Shown one piece after another: positions 10,861 to 24,888 of a stretch of DNA of 64,000 bases (positions within the stretch are counted from its first letter, which is position 1; each line of letters opens with the position of its first letter). The notes below the pieces were generated by a model, which was given only the letters and a program-made list of their open reading frames with translations, searched no databases and was not told where the DNA came from. The stretch is from positions 114,269,121 through 114,333,120 of the forward strand of contig CM038222.1 in NCBI GenBank assembly GCA_021442155.1. Reading direction: 5' to 3'. The translations under genes were made by a program, and so were the position numbers. The stretch is from Cymbidium sinense (Eukaryota; Streptophyta; Magnoliopsida; Asparagales; Orchidaceae).

Positions 10861-12965
10861 TTCACTAAAAAGAATCCACTAGTCCAATACTTAGAAGGAT
10901 CACGTGGTAGAAGGTTTAGACACTTTTTACTATTGTGGCTTGAAACCTTATGAATTGCTTATGAATATGAACATTCTAGATAAGTACTCAATAGTTAATG
11001 TTTTTCTACTTTCTTGAAGAATTAGTTAAGTTTATGATAATCATTATTGCCTTGCATAAAAATTGGGATAAGGTGACATTGCATGCTGTAAAGATTTTGA
11101 TAACTTCGGAAGCAGGACAAAATATAATCTCACACATAATGTTATCTCATAAATTGTGATATACTCTACTAGAGGGATATTTGTCTTTGTCAAACCTCTT
11201 AGGAACAAGAGCACTTAATTATTTCGTAAAATAAATATTCTATGAATAGCTAATATGCCCTTGTTTGGTAATATTAGATGCAATTTCATTGACAACAATC
11301 GCTCCATTCCATCTTCTCCCATCGTTGCCCTGTGAGAAATATATAATGGTTTTATTTTCAAACAATAGAGATATAAAATATATGCATTTGCATATGATAA
11401 TTTTTTCTACTTCAATATTAGGGCATACTTTCCCTAGTGGCTCAAGACTTGGATGAGAAGCTCTTTGATGTATTTTTTTTCTTGCAATCTATAAAGATAA
11501 AAGAAAAAATATGAATGTAAAGGACATAGTGTCTTCTTTTCTACGACATTAAAACACCAGAAAATTCAACCATTTAAGGCTCCAACAAATTTCTAGAACA
11601 AAAACACAGTATAGGAATTATCAATTAGCAGCCACTCAAAGATTTTTTTTTAAATAAAAATACTTAGAGAAGAATTTTCAAATTTTATCTAGAATATGCA
11701 CACATTCATGAGAGCATCCATAAAAAAATTGCAACTAATTTGGGCAAATATGCGAGTTCCAAAAATATTTTAAAGTTGCCAATTTGCAACATGATGGATT
11801 TTCTATGATTGTTATTCGAGAATTTTTTACTTTGTTAAATGGAAGTATTTTGGTGCCAGAAATTATGAAGATGGCATGAGGCATTGCCCATAACTACAAA
11901 AACAATTTAAAATTTTTGATGAAAGAATGAATTTAATAAAATATTTAAAGTTTAAAATCAACAAGCAAATAGATCATGAAACATTGCTATGTATTAAGTT
12001 TTTACCCCACTAGATGATAGCATTACAAAAAAATTATGAAGATAGCATCGCTTGTTTTCTATATCTGTAAAGAAGTTTGAACTTTCCGATGAAACAAAAG
12101 ATTATTGAAAATCTTCAAATTTTAAAATCAATAATGAAGCATGTGAAATTAAAGTTTATGAATTTTCAGCCCCTCAAATGGAAATAGTTTGACATGAAAA
12201 AAAAAATCACAAAGATGGCTTGAGATGTTGTTGAGATGTTGTCTATTTTAACAAAAAATTTCAGAATTTTTTGACTATCAACATGATCCCAAAAATTTGT
12301 TAAGTATGGGAATATTTGGATTTGAGCATCAATATTACCAAAAATTCAACAAAAATGATGTTGAAATAAATTGACAAAAAATCTTTGGACATATCATGAA
12401 TATATGTATTGTCATTCATTCAAAGAATTTGATCAAAATAATGTGAATAAGGAGGTGAAAAATTAGCAAAATTCTTCAAAATTGTTTGAAACACTTAATA
12501 CTAGAAAGATTTTTTGTATTTATTGAAGATCTTTTCGCTTTCAATTTTGTCACTTTTTTGACAATTAGCCATTGCATCATTCACCATGCTTCTATTTTCT
12601 GCAAGAATTTGGAGACATTTGTCTTCCTATTAGAAGAAAATTGAAATCTTTAGATGGAACAAAAATTTGTCTCATGATCTGGTCCGACCTATGATGGTAG
12701 TCGGCACTTTTTTCAAGGGAAGATTGGAGTCTGCTAAGAGATTTGAATTTTAATTGCCTCCAATAGTCTGACCTATTTCTAGACTCTTCTAAAATTCCTA
12801 TGTCAAGCCTCTTAATAAAATGGTTGTCTTTTCCCTCATCATGTTGGTTCAGTTAAAGAATTCCAATTTACCTTTCTACTAGCAACTTATATTGAAAGAT
12901 TACTTTTCCAACATTTCAAATTTCACTTAGGATAGTAATTTTTCTTATTGCTTTTCTTATACTAT

Positions 12966-12996
<31 letters not shown>

Positions 12997-13979
12997 ACTT
13001 CTACTCTATGTTGTTCCATCAAAAATTTCCTAAAATGCCTCATAATCATTGTGAGAAGATTTTTTTTCTTTTTCAAAGTAAGGAAATCTATTTTTCATTT
13101 GGCAACTTCAATTTTTTGAGTAATCAAGTGTTCTTCTTGCTTCTTAAAATATATATTTATTTTTGCTAGATCATTTGCTATTATGAAATCAAGTATAGCT
13201 TCTCTCATTGTATTTCTCTTTCTTATTCTGTAAGCATAACAAATTCTCTCACAGCCCTAGAACCTATAAGCCCATTTCAATCATGTTCATTAAATGACCT
13301 TTCTTTAGCAGTACATATTGCTGGACTTTATCAATCTCTTTACAAAGTTGGTTGTTTAAATGATGTAATGATGTCTAATCCATGTTGAGGAGAAGTTGTG
13401 ACAATATTCATGATTTTTTTGGCTATAATTATCTTAATAGCAATTATGCTATTACTAACTCTATAAAATCAATAATTTTATCTTTCAGCTCTTTATCACT
13501 ATTATCCTAACCACATAATCATTTCATGTTGTGCTCAATAGGAATGTTCAAATAAACCTGATTCGTAAACCTAACAGGACAAAGGAAACAATCATGATCA
13601 TTATTCTAAATATGATGCTTTTCTTGTTTGATATTATCTAGGTTATGAAAGATTATCTGAATTCAGGAGTGAATCATTGGAGTAGAATATGATGTAAACC
13701 TGTAAACCTCAAGTAGAAACTTCATTTAATTTCAGTATACTGCTTTATTTATTTATTTACTTTTTTGCAATTCATTGAATGCTAAATTTAGGCTGATACG
13801 TGGCTTTCAATATCAGCTGATCATTTTCTGAATGCTTTCAACTTTGTTTTCATATATTGTAATTACTTAACCCTAAAATGTTGGTTCTCAGCCTGTGCTT
13901 TTCATAGAGATCACTTAACAACAAATGATGTTTTTGATTGGTCATTTGTGGGTATCTTAATTTAATTTCATTATGGTAG
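10861..13979. other. Intron-like AT-rich DNA, no gene seen
   Basis: No coherent frame on either strand. Short poly(T)/poly(A) tracts and a small TTA/TA run (about 12960-12996) occur. I searched specifically for the preceding threonine deaminase exon (glycine-rich PLP loop) and did not find it here. Confidence 0.6.
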
Positions 13980-14186
13980 GTTAAAGTCATCGGAGTGGAG
14001 CCCTTTGATGCAAATGCAATGGCATTGTCTCTATACCATGGCCAAAGAGTAATGCTTGAACATGTGGGAGGCTTTGTTGATGGTGTGGCTGTCAAAGTAG
14101 TTGGGGAAGAAACTTTTCGCTTATGTAGAGGTCTTGTTGATGGGGTGGTTCTTGTCAGTCGTGATGCCATATGTGCATCTATAAAG
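13980..14186 (+). CDS. OMR1: Threonine deaminase exon, catalytic domain
   Basis: The exon has 207 nt and encodes 69 residues, starting [14 protein letters not shown] and ending RDAICASIK. It follows the acceptor tatggtag and precedes the donor gtgaat. Both exon ends are phase 0. The sequence belongs to the PLP fold-type II catalytic domain, after the glycine-rich PLP phosphate loop, which would be in the preceding exon. That exon is not seen anywhere in 1-13979. Confidence 0.95.
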
Positions 14187-17100
14187 GTGAATCATTGTCT
14201 TCCATGGCTTGGCATTATATGTATATTCATCTTCATGTGTCATCTTTATCATGCACATACTTGTTTTCCCTTTTTAGATTGATATCATCATCATTAGGTT
14301 AATCTCAACTATTTGTGGTTAGCTTAATAAGTTCTCATTTTTTATTTGTTCTTGTTGAATCTTGTATTAGTGTTAATCTTAGTTTATATAATTGTTTGTG
14401 TACATCTATTCATGCAATTATAATCTATCCGTTTTTCTTGATCCTTTGATAATTAGTTATTTGCCTAGCTTATTGTCACATCTTTTTGGTACATATTTAT
14501 TTAAATCACTCAAATTTATTTTCTACTATCTCATCTTTAATAAATGTTACTCCGGCTAGCCCTCTAATAATGTTTCCTCATTTAACCTTCTAATATAATT
14601 TTCAATATTATATCTACCCTAGTTTTATCACACAATTTGAACCTTCTATATTGTGCCATGCACAACTTGAACTTTTTTGACTACGTCACTATCCAACACT
14701 CGTATCTATACCACTTAGTTGGCATAACTATTATTTTCTAAAATTTATCTTTAAGTATATATGATAGTCTAATTTTGTGTAGTTTTCTTGAGACACTGAA
14801 GTTCATATTATATATTTACAGTGTGTTTGGGAGGGCAATACCATAGCAATTTATCTTTAAGCCGCACCATTTGCAGTGTGAAACGACGTTGCGGAACCAT
14901 CACCTGCTACCCGTGGTGTGCTTGCGTTCCACCTTTAGAAGTAATTCCAGACCAATTTTTCCCTCTATAGTATGCAAAATGACTCACCCTAGCCCAATAA
15001 GAACTTAACCACAGGATTTATGGCTTTGACCTTTAGCTCTCAAATGCATTGTTAAGGCATCACCTGCATAGTGTCTCTTCCGGAGATAGCTTCGAGAATC
15101 TTCGATCTTTCTTTGCATCATATGAAACTCAGGTGAATTAACTATAATTCCATTTGTGCTTCTATTTCTCACCCTTGTGTGCTATTCCACTGGCTATGCT
15201 TCATATCAAGATTAGCTAGCTTCATTGTTTATGGATGTTGCATTTTTTGGAAGTGCCTACTTGATCTACTGGATTTCTAGATTTTTACATGAATTCGTTT
15301 TCATTTTCTCAATATGGCTTGTTTGTGTTTTTTGTGTCATATTCATGAAACATTGTTGTACCCAGAGGTTGTTATTGGGGGTCTTTCTATTAGGCCGATG
15401 AGCCTTTGCTGTTTTTGGTTTTTCATTTCTTGGTGTTGGTTTTTCATTGAGTAATCACTTGGTTTGATGCTTGCTGTGTTGGTTGTCGTCTATCGTGTTG
15501 CAATCCATTTGGGAAAGATGGGGTATCATCTGTGGTTGTTATCATTACCTTATGTGCTACATGTTGTACTTGATCCAATGGATTTTATGTTTTCATATGA
15601 ATTCATTTTCATTTTTTTTCTTCAATTTGGCTCATTTGTATTTTTTGAGCCATCTTATTGAAACATTGCTGTACCTAAAGGTTGTATTCCGAGGTCTTTC
15701 TTCATGTTCGATGAGCCTTTGCTGCTATTAGTTTTCCATTTGTTGTTGATTTTCCATCTTAGCAATCACTTGGTTTGGTGTTTGCTATTGTTTCTTGTCT
15801 ATCATCCTGCAATCCATTTGGAAAAACCACCATCGTTACTTTATGTGATACATGTTAATCTATTTTTTTTGGTGGACCTTCTGTTCATTGCTAGTATTGT
15901 GGCATTTTCTCAGATTTAGGGGCATGGTCATTCTTGTAAATCATAATATGGTGGTCTATAGTCTTGCTATTGCACATCATCAATAGGTTTCTGATTTCGA
16001 TGCAAGGCCAAATGCTGTCAGTTGCCAATCAAATTACTTTGTTGTGCTGTTCGAATTCAACACTTTGTTTACGTTGTGCTGCCCATTGAATTTACCGACA
16101 CATTACATTTGTTTTGGTGCTCGAAACTGGTTTTTTATTGAAGTTATTCATTTCAGTTCAAATTTTCTAATATAACTCTTATAACCCCAAAGAAAAATTG
16201 ACATGATAAAATAATATAATATCAATCCATATTAAGAATTGTTAAATTCCAAAAAATCATTAAATGAATTTCAGTTCAAAATTAATTGTATTATCAATGC
16301 ATATAAAAAAGGCTGAAAGAGAAATACACACTCACATTTGAATTTTCCCCAAACCAAAAAACCATATTGTATTCTTCCTCCTACTAGCGAACCACATATC
16401 ACTCATAGAGACAACTCATCAACATTTTGATCTCGAAGTATAATCATCTCCTCTGATCCCTCTCCATCTCAAGACTGTGAATCACCTACATTCTTATTAG
16501 ATAATGGGTATTACTACTTGATTGACACCTCAATTGGATCATCAGAATTACCCTTCTCTTCCAAGTTTGGATTCTCATGGACTAAGCTTTCAGTAGCTTA
16601 ATGCTAAACCAATAATCCACAACATGTGTAGTATATATCCATATTAAGAGATGCTCGAAGTGTAGCAGTATAAAGTGTTCTCAAATAGGTGACATTCAGA
16701 ACAATAGCAGCACAAATAGTGGCTTGGTTGGATACTAATTCAATATTTGGGTTCTGAGTTAATCATCGCCAAAAAAATAATATAATATCAATTCATATCA
16801 AAAACTGTTAAATCTTAAAAAATCATTAAACGAATTTTAATACAAAATTAATTGTATTATTAGTGCATGTCAAAAAGGTTGAAAGAGAAACACACAAACT
16901 CAATTGAATTTTCCCAAAACTCAAAAACCATGTTGTGTTCTTCCTCCTACTAGCTAACCACATATCACTCATAGAGACAACTTAATAACAATTTGATCTC
17001 GAAGTATAATCATCTTCTCAAATCCCTCTCCATCTCAAGATTGTGAATCACCTATATTCTTATTAGGCAGTGGATATTACTACTTGACTTGTTGACACCT

Positions 17101-20100
17101 CAATGGGGTCATCTGAATTACCCTTCTTTTTCAAGTTTGGACTCTCATGGACTAAGCTTTCAGTAGGTTGATGGGCGGGAGTCAGAACCCAGGATGATTA
17201 CAATTTTTATTATTATAGAAGATTTTATAGATGTCCTAGGAATCGAATCCAGGATGATTACAATTTTTTCAAATGGGATAATGAATATGAGGAGACAACT
17301 TTAATAATGAACATATCTAGAGAGTATCATTAGAGAAAGAGGTTTGCAGAAGATTTGATCAGTTGGACTATAAGTTTAATATTATGATGACTTTACTTAT
17401 TATATTTGTTGTTTTAATTTTTATGTATTAGTCAATGTTATTTAATAGTTGTATCGCAGATGTAATACTTATATTTAGCTACCAATGTATGTCTGAGATA
17501 TTTATTTGTTATTGTAGTTAATATAATTCCGATCAATCTCAGTCAATAAAATATTAATTTTTTATTTCATGATTTAAAACTTTTCTCTTTAATGAAAAAA
17601 TAGACTAATTGCATTCAATAGGTTAATAATTTATGTACTTAACATTACAAACTAAAAGGACATTTCCATCATTTGGTTAAGACAATTATAATACATTAAT
17701 TTTAAAGCTTGCTCTCAAACAACACAACATATTAACTTACAGTAGCTTTTCCACAATAACTTCTTCTGCCGAACTTCCACTATTACTTTTTCATATAGCT
17801 GCAGTCTCAAGCAAACCCTTAATGTGAATGAACTTTTATGTGTGATAGATATGAATGCTTGCTGATATGAGTGCACGTTTCTACTTCTCTTGTACACTTT
17901 TACAGATCTGTTCTTGTTAAGTATGCTTGTAAGGATGACAATGGATCTTTTTAAATTTAACCTTCACCTTCAACTCAAAGCCTAGGAGCATCTAATATTC
18001 AAGAAAAAAATATTGTTAGCATTGTCCAGCATCAGTGTAAAGAAAATGAACAATGATATTGGCATTTACAATCATTGAATCAGATTAAAAGTTATGGGCT
18101 TTTCCCCCTTTTTAGCACAAACAAAATGAGCTTGCAATTACCATGATTTATTGTTCATACATAGTTTCAATTGTAGAGATGAATAGAAAATCTTTTGATT
18201 TGCATTCAGGTAGAACTGAGAAATACATTGATAAGAAAAATGGAGAATAATAGCTTCAACTCGACGATTTATTTTTTGTGTGTGCATGTGTAACAGAGAG
18301 AATGCTTGCACCTGAACAATGAACTAGCGCCACTCTATCTGGCAGCAAATTTTTATCCCTTGCTAATGTCAATGATGGAGACAGACGAAGGATATAAGTT
18401 TTGTTTTGTTGCACTTCAGGAGAACCAAGATCAAATACAGTGAATGATGAAAAATAAGGATGAGTTCTAGCTTCCACTTGAATAATATCATGATAATTTT
18501 GTTGACTCCCTACTTCTTATGCATATGAGTTTTGCATGAGATGAAATGAAGGAGTGAGTGTGAGAGTGAGGGTGGGAAGCAGCATACATCCACAAAGATG
18601 AACTGCTGCCCCTTTCTCCACTAAAATTCACAATAGAAAATGGCTCTATATTACGTCTTTGTTGCTGGATAAATCAAATAGTAGATCAATTTAGAGGCTT
18701 ACTGGTTGAAGAAGAGACTTGTGCAATACATCTTGATAACGATTGTACATTGACTGGTGTAGATTTACTTGTGTGTTAGGCTTGAATCTGAAGATGCCAA
18801 TGCTTATGTTCTGTATGAGAGATATGGTGTCAGTTTCTGTCGTTGTGATTTATGTCTAACTATTTGCCTGGCATGGTACAACTGAAGTTGGTATGTATTA
18901 TGCTGGTGGCTTGGGGCAAGCATACACAACCTTCACTGTAAATCGTTTATTACTTACATCTAGAATGCAAAGATTGATTCAAAACATTGCGGTGCTCTCT
19001 GATCCCTGATGTGGTTGGATGATATTCGGAATTGCTTGTCAATTTTCTTTTAATTCTCATAAAACGCCTATAAAGTTATTCGTTCTTTTTTAAAAGGATT
19101 GATTCTAGTATTGGCGACATTTATGCTGTTAATACATTCAATTTATTGAGGAAGCATGGTGTTTCCAAGTGCAAAACATACTTAACCGATTTTGATAGGC
19201 ATACATGTGACTGATACATGTCAAATATGCTCTCACTATCCTAATCTATAAAGTATAATAAAATCAAGGGACAGTTATCCACATAAATTGATAGACATCC
19301 ATAAATCATATAAAGTCTATTTTTATCATTTAATCTTTAATAGTTGTTAATTTTACTGTTTTCCCAGTACAATAAATTTTTTTATTAGACATCCATTTTA
19401 ACATGCTAATTGATGTCGTACTCATTGTAGATGTAAGTGGCATCTTTGTTGCCAACACATGGATCCCAAATGTAGGTCTAATTATGGTATCATAAAATTT
19501 TAAATTTTAAATTTGTGATAATATCTCATTGTATAGTTCTCCTGATCCTGTTGAGTGATGCTAAACGTTTAGCATTCCTAAATTCAGTTCCCTAAGTAAT
19601 AATTTCTATCATATAATTCTATCCAGTCTAATTTCAACTTACCTAAATTTGTGATGCTTTTAAATTGTTGAAGCCTGATATAGATTATGCTGGTTGATAG
19701 CATCTTCTTTTTACTCTTGGTAAGATTGCACCATCCAATATGAGTTTGTGAAAAATGCATGGTTTACCAGATCAAAGCTTATGCAGATTGATCTTTGGAC
19801 ATGATGATATCAATGTTTTATTTCCCTTATGATGTGGTGTACGCATGATGATCGTGTTCTATTTTATGCTTTACGTTTAGCTTTATTAGGCTTAAGCACT
19901 TTGTATCATTAGTTTGTATTAAATAGGAGATGGTAGATATAAAAAAGTTGAATTGATGCACTCCTTCACCATCTTCTCCTAGGTTTACTGTTCCATTGGA
20001 TCTCTTTCTGCTGACTGCTTTTGTACAAATGCTGTTGCTTTGAATGGAGAAGGCTCTTCCCATGTGAAACCAACCTTTGATGTTTTCACTACTTTCCCGC

Positions 20101-23100
20101 CTTCATAGTTTGAGGGCTTCAAAGTTATGACCCCAACTTGCCTTTCATCAAAAAACTTGCGAGAAAATCAGGAAAACTGTTGTTTTTCTCAATGAGGAAG
20201 AGATCGGTAAGTTTGTTGAACCTTTTAAGTTCTCCCCCATAGGCAATTGCATTGCTAAGCGGATTTCTCTGGCTGATGTGAGGTGCTTTTTCAACGAATT
20301 GAAGCTTAATAGCAAGTGATCTGTGGGCTTTATAGACCAAAGACACTTTCTAACCTGTTTTGACATTGAGGACGACTGTACTCGTATCTTTGTAAAAAGA
20401 GTCTTCTACATCAAAAGGACCTTCCCCAAGGGATTTTGAAATGGACTAATGATTTCTCACTAGAAGCTGAATCCCCAGTTGTTCCTGTTTGGGTTTAATT
20501 TCTAAGGCTCAAAATTCATTATTTCAGAAAGCAACTACTTTTCTTCATGGCTGTTGTCAATGTTAGACCTCTTAGAATGGATATACCTATTGTCACTCTT
20601 TCCAGACCTTCAATAGCTAGAGTGCTGGTTAAATTTGATGCCACATCTACTTTCTAGGATGAGATTTGGATTGGAACCCAATGGAATGGATATTGGCAGA
20701 AGATGATTCTTGAGAATCTACTGAAATACTGCACACACAGCAGGAGATTCAATCACACCATTTCTGAATGCTTAGCTCAACAACCACCAAATGTTACAGC
20801 TACTGTTACATTGCAGCAAGATTAAAATACTCCTGTAGCTACTGTTGCATTGCAGCAAACTGAAAGTGGCCTAGTCCAGCACATTGAAACTGCTCCCCCT
20901 CAGCAGCTACCTACCTAAGACTGGAATACTGCTGATTTAGAAGCTTACCAATCCAATATTAGGTTTCTAAGCTCTACAATCCAAGTCCACGCTAAGGAAA
21001 CCTCAATTGGTGATTCTACCTTGAATGAAAATCACCAAATCACTCAACAACTAAGATAACAAGAGGCAAACACTGACACAATTATAAATGAAGATGCATT
21101 CGTAACATCACAGGGAACAATCATCTCACCTAGAATTACTAAACAACAACCCAAGAGGAAGGGAAAGCAAATATTGGAGGATGAAAATATAGAGGCATCA
21201 CACCAAATGGAAGGCAATCCACCACCTCTGATCAGCACCAATAAGAACCTATTACAGAACCTAGAAAATGAATCAAATGAAAGTTGGATACAAGTGAGGA
21301 AATCCAAAGGACTAAGAGAACTTAAAAGGCTTCTCAAAGACTAATCCAATGCTCTCAGGAGATCTAATAGTATAGACAATATATCAGGATTTGGCAGCAC
21401 AAGGCTTCCCAACCCCCCAAATGATTAAATTCTTTATTTAAAATATTAAGGGCATTGCCAAGCACAAATCAAAGACTGGGTTAAAACATGTAGTCAAATT
21501 TCATAAACTGGTATTTTAGAACCTAAAGCAACCAATAACCACAACCAAGCACTACTCAGGTTCCTTAACATGCAGGGATTTCATGCCAAAATTAGCAATA
21601 AGATCTGGATATTGTGAAAAGAAAGCTACTACATTGATATCCTCATTGACCATCCTTAATTCTTACATGCTAAGATATCACAAGGAGACATTGTTGCTTT
21701 AGCCATTGTTGACTATGCAGCATGTTCACACCATGGTAGAAAAGAGTTATGGGATAACATCATTCAACTTGGATCCTCAATTTAGTTGCCCTAGATGATT
21801 GGAAGAGACTTCAATATGATTGCTTGCGATGAAGAGAAAAAAGGTGGAGCAAATCCTAATCCTAATCCTAAACTAATGGCTGAATTTGTTGAATCTATTT
21901 TGAAGACAAGATTAAGTTGTTGAATCTAGATCTATCCGTGAGTTGAGAAAGAGCCTTTTGAGATACTTGAAAATAGTGTTAAGCAAAATAATGTAAACAA
22001 GAATAGGGAAAATAGTGGGAAAACAAATGAAATTTTTTTTTTTTTCCTGAATTTGAGTATATAAATTAGAGGCCTAAAAAAGAGAGCTAAAAGTCTCTCT
22101 AGAGGAGTGCCACCCTCTCCCTTTAATATCTTTGAAGGGGGGTTGTTACATATGGTAAGTACAAATAAGGTAGGTTGAGAACAAGTTGGAGCTTGCCTTG
22201 ATGTGAGTATGGTTAAGCGAGTACAAACTCTATGGTTGGTCACGGGCAGCTTGTCGTCTATGTTGGCCCACGGTTTGAGGTCGGGTCGCCTAATTATGAC
22301 TATTTGCACTTTCCTTGGTCACTTGCCAGCCTTGGGCAAGTATGTTCATCGCTTTTGCTTCTATATTGTATGCTCCGAGTCTTTATTTATTGTATGCTTA
22401 GACTTGTTCTGACATTACCTCGCTAGGTGGTCTAGCCTCATTCATTTTGCTCTTTTTGAGAATTCATTTAGTCCCCCAATTTTTCTACTCCTTATAAAGG
22501 CAATTCATAAAAAGGATGAGTAAAAAAGAATCGTGGGCTGTATTCATTTAATGAAAGGGAAGAGAAAAAATTTTATGCAATTATGAAGTCACATAACCTT
22601 TTGATTGAATTTCTTTTTTCGATGCATCCACACTCTATGATCTATTGTATTACTTGCTCATGCAGGTCTTCTCATTCTTGCTTTTGAGTTTATGAAAAAG
22701 CTATACCTAACGCCATGGATACCAAGAGACTACATGGCGACATGGATTATACTACACTCTAGGTTGACCATAGGAAAAAGACAAAGAAGACTATGATGAC
22801 TAAGGAGGTCCCTGCTTCTTCCACGGTTGAGATGAGTGTGCTAGCCCTTCCTATTGGCGAGATTGTTGCCATATCGGTTCCAAATACCACCCAGGATCCG
22901 CAAGGGGAGCCAAGCATTCTCTTAGTTAAGGGTGTATCGACGATGCCTATCTTTGCACGCTTCGCAAGTGCTCATGGAGAGGAAAATGATGAGGTTCCTG
23001 TTGACCTCCGCACACCTCCCATAAATCAAAACGACCAAGCATGGTGAATTTGATGAACTACAAACATGGTATTATGCAAATCGAAGCGGAAATACCCTGA

Positions 23101-23570
23101 TCGACATTGAAACTGATCGAAATGACCTTCAATCGATAAACGAACTTCACCAATGCATTTAGAACGTCGAAATTGATCAAAACATACATTTTTCATAATT
23201 TGACAGTCAACCGATCAAGGAGAGCCGTCGACGTGCCTACGTGCATATTAGAGTTGGAAGACTACGATGATGCCTAAACGACATCCGTTTGCGAAATTGA
23301 TCCGTCGTTAGTGTTAAAATGTTCAAATCTATCAAATGAGATTGTCCGCGCTCTATTCGGACAAGTCTGTGCAAGTGTCAAGTAGTCGGATGCGTCAACA
23401 CGCATTTTTGAACTGAAATTGACTAGATTCGGTATTGAATTGAACCAAACGATTTCTGATTGCGAAACAGATTGCGAAATAGATTGTGTTTTTGGGTCCG
23501 GAACATTGGAATAAACTAAAATCAATACCCATATTATTTATGTGATGACACGACTACAAAAAGTAGAAGC

Positions 23571-23644
<74 letters not shown>

Positions 23645-24844
23645 CTATTAACACCTAACCCTATGGGTAGCAAACCTATAGCCCTAACTCTATTCATGCT
23701 TCGCACAACCCTCCCTTTTCCCTTAGACATTCTCCTCTCTTCTGTGCTCTTTCTCGATCGAGGTTTCAATCGACCTCGCACTCCCATTCCTAGCTCAACG
23801 CATAAGCCGAACTGGTCTCCGCTCTCCCGATTGAGCAGTTGCCAAACTCCTTCCCAGTCATCCCTTCTCTCACGACAGTCGCACATCCTCATCTCTCCCG
23901 CAAGTCGAAACCTGTGAACAGCAATTAATCCTCTCTCCATTAGCCGAATTCGAGCTCCCAACTTCATCTCGCCTGAGTCATCTCATCTCATCATTGCTCC
24001 ACTTGGTGAACAACGAAGTGAGCCAGCTTGCAAGACTCTTACCATAAGTGCGACAGGTACAAACTCCTTTTGGGTGCGGTGTTGCAAGACACCTACCATA
24101 CATGCTTCCCAGAAGCGTGTTGGTAAGGCCTTAGACTCTCGATGCAACCCCTTTATATAGGGATGACATTGGAAGGCTATCGGAATTTAATTTAGATAAC
24201 TATTTATTTGCAAGTATAAAATATTAAATTCTTGTGCTCATTATTTGAATATAACTATAATAACTATTAGATATTAAGTACTCGTTCGTGTTGCTTCAAC
24301 AAGGTGAGAAAATTAGGATATTTTTTGTGCAGGTTTTGAAGATCTATACGCGCTTGCCATAAGCACGGTAGGTACAAGTTCTTTATGGTTGTGGCGTCCC
24401 AAGATACCTACCATGCACGTTTGTCATAAGCGTGGTGGGAAGGCCTTGACACTTATGATGCAGCTCTCATATATGGGGATGACGCGCCATATTTCATTTC
24501 AAATAACTGTATACTTGCGAGCATAATGTATTAAATTTTTGTTCTTGTTGCTTCAATATAATTACAAATAACTGTTAATTGTTAAGTACTTGCTCTTGTT
24601 GCTTCAACATGGTGTGGAAATTATGGTGCTTTTCATATAGGTATCGAAGGCCTGTGCACGCTTCCCATAAGAGCGGTAGGTATGAAGATTTTTTCGGTCG
24701 CGGTGTCGTAAGACACCTATCATGCACACTTCCCGTAAGCATGCTAGGAAGGCTTTAGCACTCTCGAAGTAGCCCTCTATATGAGGACGATGCTTGGAGG
24801 CTGTCGAAATTCCATCAAAATATAGGCTGATAACAATTGCAAAT

Positions 24845-24888
<44 letters not shown>

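Larger units (their letters stand above)
14815..17825. repeat. Repeat-rich intronic block, possible decayed DNA transposon
   Basis: It contains two internal direct duplications (listed separately). A weak inverted similarity may mark the ends: GTTTGGGAGGGCAA near 14825, and GTTTGAGAGCAAGC on the minus strand near 17721-17708. No transposase frame is readable. The element call is tentative. Confidence 0.3.

Noticed and set aside
15464..15919. Overlapping leucine-rich plus-strand frames
   Set aside because: They lie in the 309-bp tandem duplication, are T-rich by composition, and the two copies do not conserve a frame.
23554..23967. 137-codon minus-strand frame ending in a Tyr-Ile and Cys-Val repeat
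   Set aside because: The repeat is the translated AC/AT microsatellite and the rest lies in LTR-like DNA; no recognisable protein.
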